Below are positions 62,599 through 64,000 of a stretch of DNA of 64,000 nt, in pieces. Every line of letters begins with the position of its first letter. Position 1 is the first letter of the stretch. Where the stretch lies: positions 1,002,001-1,066,000 of the forward strand of contig OY783192.1 of assembly GCA_963678675.1 (NCBI GenBank). Reading direction: 5' to 3'. This DNA is from Xiphydria camelus. Its lineage: Eukaryota; Arthropoda; Insecta; Hymenoptera; Xiphydriidae. Position numbers and translations under genes: made by a program. The notes under the pieces were generated by a model. It was not told the origin of the DNA, searched no databases, and was given only the letters and a program-made list of their open reading frames with translations.

Positions 62599-62668
62599 GA
62601 GCGTCTAAGGCAGGAGTCGGCCTAGCCTTACTGACGAGTTCACAGGCCGACTCCGGGACGAAATGCTC
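62599..62668 (+). ncRNA. Type III hammerhead ribozyme, copy 1
   Basis: A 70-nt self-cleaving RNA fold is read on the + strand. Stem III 5' strand GAGCG precedes the cleavage triplet GTC (cut after 62605). Stem I pairs TAAGGC (62606-62611) with GCCTTA (62625-62630), six perfect pairs. The core CTGACGA is at 62631-62637. Stem II pairs GTTC (62638-62641) with GGAC (62656-62659). The second core GAAA is at 62660-62663. Stem III closes with TGCTC (one G-U pair). All invariant hammerhead positions are present. Because stems I and II carry loops and stem III is open, it is the type III permutation. Loops I and II contain exact 11-nt complements. Activity is inferred, not shown. Confidence 0.8.
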
Positions 62669-62710
62669 CGCCATGAGATGGCGACCTCACACGTCGCTAT
62701 ATAAGAAAGA

Positions 62711-62840
62711 ATTTAGAATTAGCTCATAGCATTTGCTGCTGTTGTTGTTGGTGTACTGCATATTTCTTTTTCATCACTCAGTGCGTAAAACTCGGTTTCA
62801 CGGGCGTCCCCAACCCCGTCAACCTCGTATTTGACACTTA
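62711..62840. other. Spacer between hammerhead copies
   Basis: 130 bp of unrelated sequence with a short TGCTGTTGTTGTTGG patch. No feature supported. Confidence 0.4.
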
Positions 62841-62968
62841 GGGCCGGTTTTACCAACAGGTATAAACGCGGTATAGCGCTATACTGAGAATAACCATAAG
62901 GCTTATTGCTGGTTATATTCTCAGTATAGCGCTATACCGCGTTTATACCGTGTTGGTAAAACCGGCCC
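62841..62968. mobile_element. PIF/Harbinger-like palindromic MITE
   Basis: A 128-bp near-perfect palindrome with ends GGGCCGGTTTTACCAACA (inverted copy GGGCCGGTTTTACCAACAC). It is flanked by TTA on both sides (62838-62840 and 62969-62971). A three-base TTA/TWA duplication with GGGCC-type ends fits the PIF/Harbinger group. The arms run through GGTATAAACGCGGTATAGCG and TATACTGAGAATAACCA with a loop of about 15 nt. Confidence 0.85.
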
Positions 62969-62988
62969 TTAGTGACAAAAAATAGAAT

Positions 62989-63105
62989 TCGTTATAAGGG
63001 CGTTTCGCGTCGTTTTAACTCGTGTGGTTGCCGCACTCGCTTCGCTCGTGCCGAAAACTTCACACTCGTTAAAAACGACGCTTCACGCCCTTATAACGAA
63101 AATAT
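62989..63105. repeat. Foldback with TTATAAGGGCG arms
   Basis: TTCGTTATAAGGGCGT at the left and its complement at the right enclose further pairing (GCGTCGTTTT, AACTCGTGTG). Arms are about 40 bp and the spacer is CG-rich. It is probably another short element lying between the hammerhead copies. Confidence 0.75.
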
Positions 63106-63130
63106 CTATCCTCTGCCCCCGAACTGCGCG

Positions 63131-63245
63131 TCTCTCACAGAGGACTACAGAGCATCTAAGGCAGGAGTCGGCCTACTAGCCTTACTGACGAGTCCACAGG
63201 CCGACTCCGGGACGAAACGCTCCGCCTATTAGATGGCGACCACAT
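63131..63245 (+). repeat. Hammerhead repeat unit, second copy
   Basis: It aligns with 62579-62690 over about 112 bp: CTCTCAC, CAGAGC, TCTAAGGCAGGAGTCGGCCT, CTTACTGACGAGT and AGATGGCGACC are shared. Divergence is mainly single substitutions plus a 3-nt CTA duplication in loop I. The unit ends before the TATATAAG seen after copy 1. Confidence 0.85.
63150..63222 (+). ncRNA. Type III hammerhead ribozyme, copy 2
   Basis: The fold is the same as copy 1. GAGCATC ends with cleavage triplet ATC (cut after 63156). Stem I pairs TAAGGC (63157-63162) with GCCTTA (63179-63184). The core CTGACGA is at 63185-63191. Stem II pairs GTCC (63192-63195) with GGAC (63210-63213), four Watson-Crick pairs. GAAA is at 63214-63217 and stem III closes with CGCTC. 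One C-A mismatch next to the core in stem III is the only flaw. Loop I is three nucleotides longer than in copy 1. Activity is inferred and may be weaker. Confidence 0.75.
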
Positions 63246-64000
63246 CTTTTCGCCACAACTTGTTTTCTGAAAAAATTTTCCTGAAACGTTTCACAATATA
63301 TTTCACTCACAATATGTGATAGCCGTATTTTTCCGTCGTACGGAAAATTCAAGCCAGCATTAATGCCGAGGGATTCGACCACGCCGCTTCATTGAACTAA
63401 CTCGGCGCGACACGAGGCCATTACATCGGTAACTTCATTCCGCACAAGTGGATTACACCGCGTTCTATATATGGACTCACTCTCCACCCCTTCCTCCTCC
63501 CTCTCCCAGTATATCACGTAGGTGTATCATCGCGTCGCGGTACAAAGGGAAACAAAATCCAATTTTTTGTATCCTCCTCTTTAGGAAACACCGATATTTT
63601 AACCGAAAGCATCAAAAGGCATCGAGGATTCGTAATTCGCGCGGAAAGCCGATTTAACCGTGAACTCTTTGTCGGGTGGAAAAACTGCGATTCGTGAAAT
63701 CGCTGCGAATCAACGTGTTTCGGCAAACGTGTGCTGCAGATGCGCTCGCGGTCCCGCACCTCTCCGACTAGGTGACGCACTTTCACCGGAGGGGCGATTG
63801 CCGCACTCCCGTCATATATTAACCCTTTTCTATCCATTTTTTCCCTCGTGGATCTTGACCACTGCATGGGAATACGGGAATCTTTTCGTCGAGCACAAAT
63901 TTCAAAACTATCGAGGCACGCCGTGGCCGAGGCCGTGGTGGTCGCATCTTCAAAACCGCTGTTCATCATCGTTCCTCCTCGAAACACCTCGCCTCGTCCA
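63246..64000. other. Gene-free 3' edge of the window
   Basis: It includes a minus-strand open frame of 157 codons ending at 63514, whose ATG lies 13 bp inside the right edge. Its first third has coding-like composition, but no domain was recognised. Otherwise unremarkable sequence. Confidence 0.4.

Larger units (their letters stand above)
62509..62710 (+). repeat. Hammerhead repeat unit, partial tandem
   Basis: Marker blocks recur in order: AGATGGCG at 62514 and 62676, TATATAAG at 62558 and 62698, with the first hammerhead between them. This implies a tandem unit of roughly 140-162 bp, with the second start truncated after 62710. The third marker set occurs at 63131-63245. Upstream of 62509 the match fades. 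Confidence 0.6.

Noticed and set aside
1..64000. Search for well-known insect microRNAs (let-7, mir-1, mir-8, mir-9, mir-10, mir-124, bantam and others)
   Set aside because: No mature sequence match was seen when reading both strands. This was by eye, so a divergent precursor could be missed.
1..64000. CRISPR array or bacterial operon structure
   Set aside because: No regularly spaced identical repeats, ribosome-binding sites or dense coding; the tandem arrays at 38-39 kb are directly abutting units without spacers.

Overview
This window looks like non-coding DNA from an insect nuclear genome. I think it is most likely from a hymenopteran, perhaps an ant. That is inferred from CpG-rich, composition-mixed single-copy sequence, many short non-autonomous DNA transposons with TA target duplications and CACTGAGA-type ends, and scattered microsatellites. 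No open frame could be tied to a known protein family. The longest is 246 codons and looks like chance in CG-rich DNA. There is no convincing exon chain, tRNA, rRNA or known microRNA. I therefore annotate no coding sequence and treat the window as intergenic or a very long intron.

The recognisable content is a layered set of mobile-element remains. About ten MITE-like families can be defined by comparing copies inside the window or by their inverted arms: family A (3.5, 15, 24.5, 29.5 and 39.8 kb), B (20.5, 50.0), C (23.2, 44.0, 55.2), D (34.2, 47.1), F (1.5, 58.0), and single copies of several others. There is also a piggyBac-like element (19.55 kb, TTAA ends), a PIF/Harbinger-like palindrome (62.84 kb, TTA duplication) and a CAGGGTGTTC-ended element (36.1 kb). 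Three nested insertions give a relative age order (20.4, 22.9 and 24.5 kb). Two local tandem arrays sit next to each other: a four-unit array of about 105-119 bp at 38.0-38.5 kb and a 275-bp duplication at 38.9-39.4 kb.

The most striking signal is at 62.5-63.25 kb. A repeat unit occurs twice, about 550 bp apart, and each copy folds on the + strand into a complete type III hammerhead ribozyme. Every catalytic core nucleotide is present, stem I is six perfect base pairs, stem II four pairs, and stem III abuts a GUC or AUC cleavage triplet. Loops I and II share an 11-nucleotide perfect complement, so a loop-loop (kissing) interaction is possible. Upstream and downstream are matching unit parts (AGATGGCG and TATATAAG), one of which lies in a strong CTCF-like motif. 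The layout suggests the remains of a hammerhead-carrying tandem repeat or small retroelement, later split by a Harbinger-like MITE and another foldback.

The rest of the window is CpG-rich or AT-rich sequence with simple repeats: long CT, G, C and CACG tracts and TA/TC tracts.
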